53,371 bases of DNA from an uncultured Christensenella sp. GTDB taxonomy: Bacteria > Bacillota > Clostridia > Christensenellales > Pumilibacteraceae. The stretch lies in contig CATLGX010000006.1 in assembly GCA_949948785.1 (NCBI GenBank), forward strand, positions 1 through 53,371, given 5' to 3'. Below are positions 26,302 through 35,752 of the stretch, in pieces. Each line of letters opens with the position of its first letter. The first letter of the stretch is position 1. A model generated the notes under the pieces. The model had not been told where the DNA came from. It ran no database searches and saw only the letters and a program-made list of their open reading frames with translations. Made by a program: the position numbers and the translations under genes.

Positions 26302-29300
26302 AAGTATCAAGAAAGTATTGGTATTCGGGTCGGGACATATAACAATAGGTCAGGCGGCGGAGTTCGACTATGCGGGAACGCAGGCGTGCAGAACGCTCAA
26401 AAGCCGCAAGGTCGAGGTTGTACTCGTCAATTCCAACCCCGCTACAATCATGACTGACAAGGCAATGGCGGACGCTATTTACATAGAGCCGTTGACCGTG
26501 CCGACGTTAGAGCGTATAATTGCGCTCGAAAAACCCGACAGCATACTCCCCGGACTCGGCGGACAGACGGGGCTTACGCTCTCGATGGAACTTGCCAAGT
26601 CGGGATTTTTGGAAAAACACGGAGTGAGACTGCTCGGCGTTCGTCCCGACACGATAGATAAGGCGGAGGACCGCGAGCTGTTTAAAGAGGCGATGCTCGA
26701 AATCGGTCAGCCGTGCGTGCCTTCCGACGTAGTTACGGACGAGCAGGCGGCTGTCGATTTTGCCGAGACGATAGGGTATCCCGTGATTGTGCGTCCCGCG
26801 TTTACGCTGGGCGGCGCGGGCGGCGGTATAGCCGAAAACGAGAACGAACTGCGCGAAATAGTGCGCGGCGGTCTCGAACTTTCGCCCATACATCAGGCGC
26901 TGATAGAAAAGAGCATTTACGGCTGGAAGGAGATAGAGTTCGAGGTCATGCGCGACTCGGCGGGCAACGTCATTTGCGTATGCTCGATGGAAAACCTCGA
27001 CCCCGTAGGTATACATACGGGCGACAGCATAGTCGTAGCGCCCACAATGACGCTTTCCGATAAGGATTTTCAGATGTTGCGCTCCGCTGCGCTCGACATC
27101 ATTACGCACCTTAAAATAGAGGGCGGTTGCAACTGTCAATTCGCGCTCGACCCCCATTCGTCCGAATACGCCGTTATCGAGGTAAATCCGCGCTTGTCGC
27201 GTTCTTCGGCGCTCGCGAGTAAAGCTACGGGTTATCCGATTGCCAAGGTGGCTACGCTTATCGCGCTCGGCTATACGCTCGACGAGATTCAGAACGCCGT
27301 AACAGGCAAGACGTGCGCGTGTTTCGAACCTGCCATAGATTACTGTGTGGTAAAACTTCCCAAGTGGCCGTTCGATAAGTTCGTGTACGCAAAGCGCACG
27401 CTTGGCACGCAGATGAAAGCTACCGGCGAAGTTATGTCCATTGCGCCGTATTTCGAGGCGGCGTTGTTAAAGGCGGTGCGCGGTGCGCTCGGGCTTTCTA
27501 CGCTCGAAAATCCGCATTTTGCAGACTGTTCGGACTCCGAGATAGAGCAAATGCTCATGCCTGCCACGGACTTCCGTCTGTTCATACTGTACGAAGCGAT
27601 AAAACGCGGTATACCGCTCGAACGCATTTACGAAAAGACGTATATCGACATGTGGTTCCTCGATAAGATTAAGAACTTAGTCGATTACGAAAACTCGATA
27701 AGAAATACCGAGCTTGGCGCGGAAACATATCTCAAAGGCAAAAAACTCGGTTATCCCGATAAAGCGCTCGAAAAAATATCGGGACACAAACTCAAACATC
27801 ATCGCCGCGCCGTGTTTAAAACGGTAGATACCTGCGCCGCCGAGTTTAAGGCAGAGACGCCGTACTTCTACTCGACTTACGACGACGAGAACGAGGCGAA
27901 AGAGTATATCGGCGACAAGAACAGCAAAGCGAAACGCGTCATAGTTTTCGGTTCGGGGCCCATACGTATAGGACAGGGCATAGAGTTCGATTACGCGTCG
28001 GTACACTGTGTTTGGGAACTTAAAGAACTCGGATACGATGTGGCTATTGTCAACAACAATCCCGAAACGGTTTCTACCGATTTCGATACCGCGGACAGAC
28101 TGTATTTCGAGCCGCTTACCGACGAAGACGTTGACAACGTAATAGCGACCGAAAAACCGTACGGCGTCGTCGTTGCATTCGGCGGACAGACCGCAATCAA
28201 GCTGACAAAGCATTTATCCGAAAAAGGCGTGCGCATACTCGGCACTCCCGCGGATTCTATCGACGCGGCGGAGGACAGAGAACGCTTCGACGCGCTTTTG
28301 GAAGAACTCGGTATCGCGCGCCCCAAAGGTCATACCGTCAAGACAACCGAAGAAGCGCTCATAGCGGGCAACGACCTCGGCTATCCCGTACTGCTTCGCC
28401 CGTCGTACGTGCTCGGCGGACAAAACATGATTATCGCGTTCTCGGACGAGGACGTCAAAGAATACATGGCGATTATTCTCGACGAGAACCCCGATAATAT
28501 CGTGCTTATAGATAAGTACGTCATGGGTACCGAAATCGAAGTGGACGCCATTTGCGACGGCGAAGACATTTTAATTCCGGGCATAATGGAACATATAGAG
28601 CGCGCGGGCATACACAGCGGCGACTCGATAGCCGTTTATCCGTCGCAGAATATTTCGGATAAGAATAAAGAAGAAATTATCGACTATACGCGAAAGCTCG
28701 CGCTTGCGCTTGACACGAAAGGGCTGGTCAATATACAATATATAATATCGGACGGCAAGATTTACGTAATAGAGGTCAATCCGCGCTCGTCGCGCACCAT
28801 TCCGTACATAAGCAAAGTTACGGGCGTGCCCATGATAAAACTCGCCACCGAGTGCATGATTGGTAAGAAACTTGCCAAGCTCGGTTACGGCACGGGGCTT
28901 TATCCGTCCGCGCCGTACGTAGCGGTAAAAGTGCCTATATTCTCGTTTGAAAAGCTGACCGACCTCGACACACATCTCGGACCCGAAATGAAGTCGACGG
29001 GCGAGGTTCTCGGCGTCGGCAAGACGCTCGGCGAGGCGCTTTATAAGGGACTTGTCGCGGCAGGTTATAAGATGAAGCGGTCGGGCGGAATACTGCTTTC
29101 GGTGCGCGACGCCGACAAACCCGAGATTTCCAATATCGCCAAGAATTATTACGAACTCGGGTTTAAACTGTACGCGACGCGCGGCACCGCCGAGGTTATT
29201 GCGCGCAGCGGCATGAATGTTACGGTAGTCGACAAAATAAACGAGGCCGACGGCGGTGAGAGCACCATGAGCCTGCTCGATTCGGGTAAGATAGACTACT

Positions 29301-30337
29301 TCGTGTCTACTTCCACCAAGGGCAGAATACCCACGCGCGACGACGTTAAGCTCAGACGGCGCGCCGTAATGCTCAGCATCCCGTGCCTTACGGCAATCGA
29401 TACCGCAAACGCGCTTATTTACGCGTTAAAGAGCCGTTACAGCCAGAACAACACCGAGCTTGTCGATATAAACGATATGCGCACCGAGAGACAGAAGCTC
29501 AACTTCATCAAGATGCAAGGGTGCGGTAACGATTACATCTACGTCGACTGTCTTACAAGGCCGATAACCAATATGGAATCGGTGGCAGTCAATCTGTCTG
29601 ACAGGCGGTTCAGCGTGGGCGGCGACGGCGTGATATTTATTTATCCTTCGGAAAAGTGCGATGCGTTGATGCGCATGTTCAACGCCGACGGCAGCGAGGG
29701 AAAGATGTGCGGCAACGGCATACGTTGCGTCGGCAAATACCTTTACGACAACGGCAAGATAGCCAAAGACAAACTCGAAATAACCGTAGATACGCTGTCG
29801 GGCGTTAAAAAGCTCAAACTGTTCGCACGCGACGGCAAGGTCAATTCGGTTAAAGTGGACATGGGCAAAGCCGTTCTCGACGCCGCGAAAGTTCCCGTCA
29901 ATCTCGACGGCGGAAGCGTCGTAAACCGCAGTATCGACACGCCTACGGGCGAGTATGCGATTACGTGTTCGTCGATGGGCAATCCTCATGCCACGGTGTT
30001 TGTGTCGGACGTTCAAAACTACGATATCGAGCGCGCGGCAAAGTCGATAAGCACGAAAGAACTGTTTCCCGAGGGCGTTAATGTCGGGTTCGTGCAAGTT
30101 ATCGACCGTACGCACTTAAAAGTACGCGTTTACGAGCGCGGCACGGGCGAAACGCTCGCGTGCGGCACGGGCGCGTGCGCGGCGGCAGTCGCGGCGGTGC
30201 TCAACGGTTACTGCGATAAGGACGCCGACATTTCCGTGCGTCTCCCCGGCGGCGAGCTTATCGTTCGTTATACGGACGACGGCGTGTTTATGACGGGCGA
30301 GGCACAGGAAGTTTTTCGCGGAACAGTCCGACTTTGA
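26288..30337 (+). CDS. carB-dapF: Carbamoyl-phosphate synthase large subunit fused to diaminopimelate epimerase
   Basis: 1349 residues in one uninterrupted frame. Residues 1 to about 1070 are a full CarB: two ATP-grasp synthetase halves (FGSGHITIGQ and FGSGPIRIGQ openings) and a C-terminal MGS-like domain ending near TAIDTANALIYALKSRY. Residues about 1071-1349 are a complete DapF beginning FIKMQGCGNDYIYVD, with both catalytic cysteines (C1141 in GKMCGNGIRC, C1292 in LACGTGAC). No stop, ribosome site or linker separates them. CarB makes carbamoyl phosphate for pyrimidines and arginine; DapF turns LL- into meso-DAP for lysine and peptidoglycan. dapL lies two genes downstream. Internal initiation at ATG 29513 would clip only a few DapF residues. 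Confidence 0.93.
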   Translation: MPRDKSIKKVLVFGSGHITIGQAAEFDYAGTQACRTLKSRKVEVVLVNSNPATIMTDKAMADAIYIEPLTVPTLERIIALEKPDSILPGLGGQTGLTLSMELAKSGFLEKHGVRLLGVRPDTIDKAEDRELFKEAMLEIGQPCVPSDVVTDEQAAVDFAETIGYPVIVRPAFTLGGAGGGIAENENELREIVRGGLELSPIHQALIEKSIYGWKEIEFEVMRDSAGNVICVCSMENLDPVGIHTGDSIVVAPTMTLSDKDFQMLRSAALDIITHLKIEGGCNCQFALDPHSSEYAVIEVNPRLSRSSALASKATGYPIAKVATLIALGYTLDEIQNAVTGKTCACFEPAIDYCVVKLPKWPFDKFVYAKRTLGTQMKATGEVMSIAPYFEAALLKAVRGALGLSTLENPHFADCSDSEIEQMLMPATDFRLFILYEAIKRGIPLERIYEKTYIDMWFLDKIKNLVDYENSIRNTELGAETYLKGKKLGYPDKALEKISGHKLKHHRRAVFKTVDTCAAEFKAETPYFYSTYDDENEAKEYIGDKNSKAKRVIVFGSGPIRIGQGIEFDYASVHCVWELKELGYDVAIVNNNPETVSTDFDTADRLYFEPLTDEDVDNVIATEKPYGVVVAFGGQTAIKLTKHLSEKGVRILGTPADSIDAAEDRERFDALLEELGIARPKGHTVKTTEEALIAGNDLGYPVLLRPSYVLGGQNMIIAFSDEDVKEYMAIILDENPDNIVLIDKYVMGTEIEVDAICDGEDILIPGIMEHIERAGIHSGDSIAVYPSQNISDKNKEEIIDYTRKLALALDTKGLVNIQYIISDGKIYVIEVNPRSSRTIPYISKVTGVPMIKLATECMIGKKLAKLGYGTGLYPSAPYVAVKVPIFSFEKLTDLDTHLGPEMKSTGEVLGVGKTLGEALYKGLVAAGYKMKRSGGILLSVRDADKPEISNIAKNYYELGFKLYATRGTAEVIARSGMNVTVVDKINEADGGESTMSLLDSGKIDYFVSTSTKGRIPTRDDVKLRRRAVMLSIPCLTAIDTANALIYALKSRYSQNNTELVDINDMRTERQKLNFIKMQGCGNDYIYVDCLTRPITNMESVAVNLSDRRFSVGGDGVIFIYPSEKCDALMRMFNADGSEGKMCGNGIRCVGKYLYDNGKIAKDKLEITVDTLSGVKKLKLFARDGKVNSVKVDMGKAVLDAAKVPVNLDGGSVVNRSIDTPTGEYAITCSSMGNPHATVFVSDVQNYDIERAAKSISTKELFPEGVNVGFVQVIDRTHLKVRVYERGTGETLACGTGACAAAVAAVLNGYCDKDADISVRLPGGELIVRYTDDGVFMTGEAQEVFRGTVRL

Positions 30338-30413
30338 CGACTCGGGCGATTGACTGCGTTTATACAAAACAGACAAACTATAATTACGCAAAAACGTAAA
30401 CGGAGAAACTCTC

Positions 30414-32027
30414 ATGGAAAAGTACATATTCGTAACGGGCGGCGTCGTGTCGGGACTCGGAAAAGGAATAACCGCCGCGAGCCTCGGGCGCATACTCAAA
30501 GCCAAGGGACTTAAAGTAATCGCGCAAAAGCTCGACCCGTATATAAACGTAGACCCCGGCACCATGAGCCCGTATCAGCACGGCGAGGTGTACGTAACCG
30601 AGGACGGCGCGGAAACCGACCTCGACCTCGGGCATTACGAGCGGTTTATCGACGAGAACTTAAATAAGTTCTCCAATCTTACGACCGGCAGAGTGTACGA
30701 GACTGTGCTCGATAACGAGCGGCGCGGCGTGTATAACGGCGAGACTGTTCAGGTCATTCCGCACGTAACCAACGAAATAAAGAAATTTATTTATTCGGTC
30801 GGTAAAAAAATCGACGCGGACGTCGTAATAACCGAAATTGGCGGAACGGTAGGAGATATAGAGAGTTTGCCGTTTATCGAGGCTATTCGTCAGGTCAGTA
30901 ACGACGTAGGCAGAGAGAATTGTCTGTTCGTGCACGTTACGCTTGCGCCCTGCCTTCCGAGCGGGGAAGTCAAGACCAAGCCGACCCAGCATTCGGTTGC
31001 GACATTGCGCTCGCTCGGAGTGTCGCCCAATCTTATAGTTTTGCGCACGAGCAAACCGCTCGACGTGAAGTTAAAGAAAAAGCTCGCGCTGTACTGCAAT
31101 GTGGAGCCGGACTGCGTTATAGAAAACCGCGACGCCGATTTGTTGTACGAGGTGCCGCTGATGCTTCTCGACGGCGGCATTGACGAAATAGTGTCGCGCG
31201 AACTCAATCTGCCCGCTACGCCGCCCGAGTTATCCGACTGGCGCGCAATGGTGGAGCGTGCAAAAAAGCGCGAAGGCACCGTTACAATCGCGCTTGTCGG
31301 CAAATACGTTCAGATGTTCGACGCGTATTTGTCGGTCGCGGAAGCCTTGACGCACGGCGGCATACACAACGGCGTCAAAATCGACCTTAAATGGATTGAC
31401 GCGGAAAAACTGACCGATAAGACCGTACGGGAATATCTCGATTGCGCAGACGGCGTAATCGTGCCGGGCGGGTTCGGCGACCGCGGCATCGAAGGAATGA
31501 TTTCGGCGGCGAAATACTGCCGCGAAAATGACAAACCTTATTTCGGTATTTGTCTCGGAATGCAGATTGCGGTAATCGAGTTCGCGCGCCACGTCTTAAA
31601 GTACGCGGACGCGACGAGCCGTGAGTTTAATCCCGCGTCCGCTCATAAGGTCATAGATATTATGGAGGACCAGATAGGTTACGAAAACACGGGAGGAACC
31701 ATGCGTCTCGGCGCGTACGAGTGCGTAATAACGCCGGACACGACTCTTGCGCGCTGTTACGGCGAGGGCGTAAAGTCGGTTATGGAACGCCACCGCCACA
31801 GATACGAATTCAACAATGCCGAACGCGAAAACATGCAGGCGGCGGGGCTTACGCTTTGCGGCATTTCGCCGAACGGCAATCTCGTAGAAGCGGTCGAGGT
31901 AAGCAAAAATCTTTTTCACGTCGGCGTGCAGTACCACCCCGAGTTCAAATCGCGTCCCGCAGCGCCTCAGCCTATTTTCCGCGAATTTATTGCCGCGGCA
32001 AAAACGTACAAGGCTAAGAGAAAGTAA
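30414..32027 (+). CDS. pyrG: CTP synthase
   Basis: 537 residues. It aminates UTP to CTP using glutamine and ATP. Synthetase domain with the P-loop region [12 protein letters not shown] and [20 protein letters not shown]-terminal glutaminase domain with nucleophile [10 protein letters not shown] and catalytic QYHPEF. Length is typical. A ribosome site CGGAGAAA precedes the ATG; a TATAAT at 30379-30384 may be a weak internal promoter. Third glutamine amidotransferase in this block after purF and carA. Confidence 0.97.
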   Translation: MEKYIFVTGGVVSGLGKGITAASLGRILKAKGLKVIAQKLDPYINVDPGTMSPYQHGEVYVTEDGAETDLDLGHYERFIDENLNKFSNLTTGRVYETVLDNERRGVYNGETVQVIPHVTNEIKKFIYSVGKKIDADVVITEIGGTVGDIESLPFIEAIRQVSNDVGRENCLFVHVTLAPCLPSGEVKTKPTQHSVATLRSLGVSPNLIVLRTSKPLDVKLKKKLALYCNVEPDCVIENRDADLLYEVPLMLLDGGIDEIVSRELNLPATPPELSDWRAMVERAKKREGTVTIALVGKYVQMFDAYLSVAEALTHGGIHNGVKIDLKWIDAEKLTDKTVREYLDCADGVIVPGGFGDRGIEGMISAAKYCRENDKPYFGICLGMQIAVIEFARHVLKYADATSREFNPASAHKVIDIMEDQIGYENTGGTMRLGAYECVITPDTTLARCYGEGVKSVMERHRHRYEFNNAERENMQAAGLTLCGISPNGNLVEAVEVSKNLFHVGVQYHPEFKSRPAAPQPIFREFIAAAKTYKAKRK

Positions 32028-32071
32028 TCAAACGGCAGTTGCGGACGTATCATCATTAAAAGGAGAAAACG

Positions 32072-33277
32072 ATGAAACTCAACAAAAATTTTAAAAACCT
32101 CGGCGAGGATTACCTTTTTGCGGAAGTCGCCAAACGCGTCGCCGCATACAAGGCGGAGTTTCCCAATTCCGACGTTATAAGCCTCGGCATAGGCGACGTA
32201 ACACAGCCGCTTTCCGTCAAGGTTTCGGACGCGTGCAAGGACGCGGGCGTGGAAATGAGCACCAAGCTCGGCTTCCGCGGTTACGGTCCGTACGACGGCT
32301 ATCCTTTTCTTAAAAATGCGATAGTCGGTTATTACAAGATACGCGGCATTGACATCAACCCCGACGAGGTGTTTGTAACCGACGGGGCTAAGGATGCGCT
32401 CGGCGGATTTCTCGACCTTTTCGACGCGGACAACACCGTTATGATACCCGACCCCGTATATCCCGCGTATGTCGACGCCAACGTCATGAGCGGACGCAAG
32501 ATAATTTACGTCGACGGAAACCGCGAAAACGGATTTCTTCCCATGCCGCCTGCGCGCGGCAAGGCGGATATTATTTATATCTGCTCGCCCAACAATCCGA
32601 CGGGCGCGGCGTACACGGCGGAACAGCTCAAAGAATGGGTTAGATTTGCGCTCGACAACGACGCGATAATACTTTACGACGCCGCATACGAAGCGTTTGT
32701 GGAAAAGAGAAGCGGCGCGGCGCGGTCTATATTCGAAGTTACCGGCGCGCGCGATTGCGCCGTCGAGTTCTGTTCGTTCTCTAAAATGGCGGGCTTTACG
32801 GGCGTGCGTTGCGGCTGGACGGTAATACCTATGGCATCGCCGCTCAACCGTATGTGGCTGAGACGTCAAGCGACAAAGTATAATGGCACAAGCTATGTAG
32901 TTCAGCGTATGGCGGAGCGCGCGCTGAGAAGCGGATACGAGGAAACGACCAAATCCGTCGCCGTGTATAAGCGCAACGCCGAAATAATAACGAATAAACT
33001 CGACGAACTCGGTATCGAATATCTCGGCGGCAAGAATGCGCCGTACGTATGGTTATACTGCGACATCAAGTCGTGGGATTTCTTCGACTACCTGCTCAAA
33101 AAAGCGCGCATAGCGGTTACGCCGGGCAGCGGTTTCGGAAGAAACGGCGAAGGCTGGATACGCATGACGTCCTTCAATACGACGGAACGCACGGAAGAAG
33201 CGATGAAGCGGTTCGATGCGTTCTGGAAAGAGTACGTCGAGGTCAAGGAAAAACTGTTCCGTCCGCTTTCCAAATAA
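32072..33277 (+). CDS. dapL: LL-diaminopimelate aminotransferase
   Basis: 401 residues, PLP fold type I. It converts tetrahydrodipicolinate directly to LL-DAP with glutamate. The opening LNKNFKNLGEDYLFAEVAKR and ISLGIGDVTQPL are characteristic of DapL. SPNNPTGA, the Schiff-base lysine in FSKMAGFTGVRCGW and the C-terminal RMTSF are present. Strong ribosome site AAAAGGAG. Its product is the substrate of the DapF domain encoded two genes upstream, so the pathway is split by pyrG. Confidence 0.95.
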   Translation: MKLNKNFKNLGEDYLFAEVAKRVAAYKAEFPNSDVISLGIGDVTQPLSVKVSDACKDAGVEMSTKLGFRGYGPYDGYPFLKNAIVGYYKIRGIDINPDEVFVTDGAKDALGGFLDLFDADNTVMIPDPVYPAYVDANVMSGRKIIYVDGNRENGFLPMPPARGKADIIYICSPNNPTGAAYTAEQLKEWVRFALDNDAIILYDAAYEAFVEKRSGAARSIFEVTGARDCAVEFCSFSKMAGFTGVRCGWTVIPMASPLNRMWLRRQATKYNGTSYVVQRMAERALRSGYEETTKSVAVYKRNAEIITNKLDELGIEYLGGKNAPYVWLYCDIKSWDFFDYLLKKARIAVTPGSGFGRNGEGWIRMTSFNTTERTEEAMKRFDAFWKEYVEVKEKLFRPLSK

Positions 33278-33278
33278 T

Positions 33279-35384
33279 TTGAAATATACGGTCAAAATCA
33301 AAAAGAGCGTTCTTTCCGCCCCGATAGACTTCGGCGCGATGATAAAAACGCGCCGTTCGTGCGGCGTGGCGCTCGATTGCGAGGAATATCCGTTTATGCA
33401 AATCGACGGCAATATCGTCGTTTTCGACGCATATTCCGCCGCGCACAGATACGCGCCGCTCGAAATAACGAGCGGCGTTATTGCTTTTCCGTTCAGATTG
33501 AGTTGCGAAACAGACTCGGGCGAGCGAGTTGCGTATTGCGGACTGCGGTTTTCGGAAACGCCCGCCGCGGAGTGGAAACCCGTAATACCGAATGCGACAA
33601 AAGCGCGGCTCGCAGTCGACGGCGACGCCGCCGCAATACCCATAAGTTCGGGCGTGTGTTGTATTTCGAGCGTCGAGGGGTACGAAGAATACCGTTCGCA
33701 TCTTAAAGACGAAGTGCATCCGCTGTCGGGTCAAATAGTTCTCGACGGTCAGATTCACACGGAGGTTGAGCTTTTCGGACATAAGTACGCGGTGTTTTCG
33801 ACGGGCTGGGGCGACGGGCGATATAAATGTTATGCCGGTTATACCGTGGACGGCAACGTCGCCGCAATAATCATTGACTTCGGGATGATAGAATATCCCG
33901 CGCCCGAGAACGATGCGTGCGTCGACGTCGAAGTAGAGGGCGACGAGATGTATTTTGCCGACCCCGACAAGTCCGAACCACAGAACAACATCGACAGATG
34001 GACGAGCGCGCTCGCCGCGGCAAAAACGCCGACGTCGAGGTTTACCGCATATTCTCGGCGCGGCTATGCCTATCATTCAATAGGCGATTCCGAAAATGCG
34101 CTGTCCGACTATGTGCGCGCCGTCGAAGAGTGTAAGAACATAAGCGACAGAAATGTGCTGCTTCGCGCTTGGTCCGTGTACGACAATGCGGCTGATATAT
34201 ATATCAGAAAAAGCGATTACGAGTCGGCGATTTCTCTTATGACGACTGCGCTCGGGGTCGGCGATTACTTTTATGCAGGCGCGTTTGTGCGGCTGATAGA
34301 TTTGTACATGCTGACAAAGCGCGCCGACAAAGCGATGGAAATTGCCGAAAAAATGCTTATAGCGCGTAGAAGCGACCCCGTCGCAAATATGAAATACGCC
34401 GAAGTGTGCGTTTCCGAAATGAAGTACGCCAAAGCGGCTCAGACATATAAGCGGCTCGTAGAAGAATTCAAGCTGTACGATAATATTTTCGACGAAGCGT
34501 CCTGTCTTATAGAACTCGGCGACCTCGACGGCGCTTTCGGCGTGCTCGAACAGTATCCGTCCAAAGAATATAACGAACAGTATTGGTATTATAAAGCGTA
34601 TATCGATTTTAAAAAGCGCAGGTATACGGACGCGCTGAAAAATGCCGAGCGTTCCCATGACCTCGACGAAGAATATATGCCCGCGCTGTACTTGCTTATC
34701 GATATACATTCAATCATGCAAGAGTATCACGCCGTCGCGTTATATGCCGAAAAGTACAAAAAGCTCCGTCCGGACAAGGAGTACGGTTACAGCGTTTGCG
34801 CCGAAGCGCATTTGATTCTCGGCAATTTTTCCGAAAGTTCCAAGAATTATTGGTATCTATATGAAAAAATAAATAAGACTGACAAATACGCCGCGCTTGC
34901 CGCGGTAACGTCGGCGCGAATGGGCGATAACAAACGCAAGAAGAAACTCGTAAAAATTTTGCGGAAAAAGCGCAGCGATTATTACGGCGGCGTCATTTAC
35001 GCGCTGTACGTAACAAAGTACAGAAAGCGCGGCATTGCGCTCAGCAAGGTTGTTTACAACCTCAAAGCCGACGACGACTTTCTGTTGCAGCTTGCCGTGT
35101 ACTTTTCCGGCACGGGCAACGTCTTGCCTGCGACGCATATTCTCGATATACTGTTCAAACGCAATAACGGGTCTTTCGAGATTGCGGCTCAGCAAGTACG
35201 TACGGCTGTGCGGCTTGGCGACGAAAAACTTTTTTCCAAACTTTTCGGTTATTATATAGAGCGTTATGCGGGTAGCGTGTCCGAGCACGATAAGCAGCTA
35301 ATCGCAGAGCGGTTTCGGCGCGGCGGCAAGAATAAATCCGGCGCAGTTATCGAGTTTGACGGCGGGGAGAGCGATATACCATAA
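33279..35384 (+). CDS. TPR-repeat protein with unknown N-terminal domain
   Basis: About 701 residues from TTG 33279, two bases after the dapL stop; no Shine-Dalgarno site is visible and the frame is open into dapL, so the start is uncertain. Residues 1 to about 240 are a beta-rich region I do not recognise. Residues about 255-700 are tetratricopeptide-like helical repeats (for example AYSRRGYAYHSIGDSENAL, AKAAQTYKRLVEE, DALKNAERSHDLDEEY). No signal peptide or membrane segment, so probably a cytosolic scaffold. Co-transcription with dapL is likely. Confidence 0.75.
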   Translation: MKYTVKIKKSVLSAPIDFGAMIKTRRSCGVALDCEEYPFMQIDGNIVVFDAYSAAHRYAPLEITSGVIAFPFRLSCETDSGERVAYCGLRFSETPAAEWKPVIPNATKARLAVDGDAAAIPISSGVCCISSVEGYEEYRSHLKDEVHPLSGQIVLDGQIHTEVELFGHKYAVFSTGWGDGRYKCYAGYTVDGNVAAIIIDFGMIEYPAPENDACVDVEVEGDEMYFADPDKSEPQNNIDRWTSALAAAKTPTSRFTAYSRRGYAYHSIGDSENALSDYVRAVEECKNISDRNVLLRAWSVYDNAADIYIRKSDYESAISLMTTALGVGDYFYAGAFVRLIDLYMLTKRADKAMEIAEKMLIARRSDPVANMKYAEVCVSEMKYAKAAQTYKRLVEEFKLYDNIFDEASCLIELGDLDGAFGVLEQYPSKEYNEQYWYYKAYIDFKKRRYTDALKNAERSHDLDEEYMPALYLLIDIHSIMQEYHAVALYAEKYKKLRPDKEYGYSVCAEAHLILGNFSESSKNYWYLYEKINKTDKYAALAAVTSARMGDNKRKKKLVKILRKKRSDYYGGVIYALYVTKYRKRGIALSKVVYNLKADDDFLLQLAVYFSGTGNVLPATHILDILFKRNNGSFEIAAQQVRTAVRLGDEKLFSKLFGYYIERYAGSVSEHDKQLIAERFRRGGKNKSGAVIEFDGGESDIP

Positions 35385-35444
35385 AATCGCAAAAAAGTCA
35401 ATAGGTTTTTCAAAAATAAGTTGAGAAAAATTTTGCGTTTTGTA

Positions 35445-35473
35445 TTGTTATTTTGCGCCGCTCCGTATATAAT
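35445..35473 (+). promoter_or_regulatory. Promoter of 6S RNA
   Basis: TTGTTA (35445-35450), 17-bp spacer, TATAAT (35468-35473). The expected start is about 35480, matching the 5' end of the 6S-like sequence. Confidence 0.75.
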
Positions 35474-35478
35474 AAAGT

Positions 35479-35676
35479 TAAGTCCTGCGGTGTTCGAGAT
35501 GACGCCTAATTTATAACCTCAATTCATAAAAGGGACGGTGCGTATGCCGCGCTATGTCGGGCCTCAGTAATTTTACTTTATGTAAGCAGGGGAAGGCAAA
35601 ATGCGGCGTCAGCCGACCCACCTGCCAAAAGGCGGGTTTGAATACGGTTGATTCTGCGGCACAGGCGGGATTTTTT
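35479..35676 (+). ncRNA. ssrS: 6S RNA
   Basis: A ~198-base non-coding segment with its own promoter. The 5' end AAGTCCTGCGGTGTTCG and the 3' end CTGCGGCACAGGCGGGA followed by T6 match the look of Clostridia 6S RNA. The ends close a terminal stem (TCCTGC with GCGGGA, then GTG with CAC). The middle has room for the open central bubble and a long apical stem. 6S RNA binds housekeeping RNA polymerase by mimicking an open promoter. It fills most of the 368-bp gap between the TPR gene and the TVP38 gene. Confidence 0.78.
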
Positions 35677-35713
35677 CTTGCAATATTTTAAATGCGCAAA
35701 CTCATACTTAGTG

Positions 35714-35742
35714 TTGACACTTTGAAATTTCGGTGTTAAAAT
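35714..35742 (+). promoter_or_regulatory. Promoter of the TVP38-family gene, nearly leaderless
   Basis: TTGACA (35714-35719), 17-bp spacer, TAAAAT (35737-35742). The ATG follows only 10 bases after the -10, leaving a leader of about 3-4 bases. Confidence 0.75.
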
Positions 35743-35752
35743 ATCATCGAAC

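Noticed and set aside
30116-30565. 149-codon minus-strand frame across the dapF end and pyrG start
   Set aside because: Antisense shadow with no family match, spanning two convincingly coded plus-strand genes.
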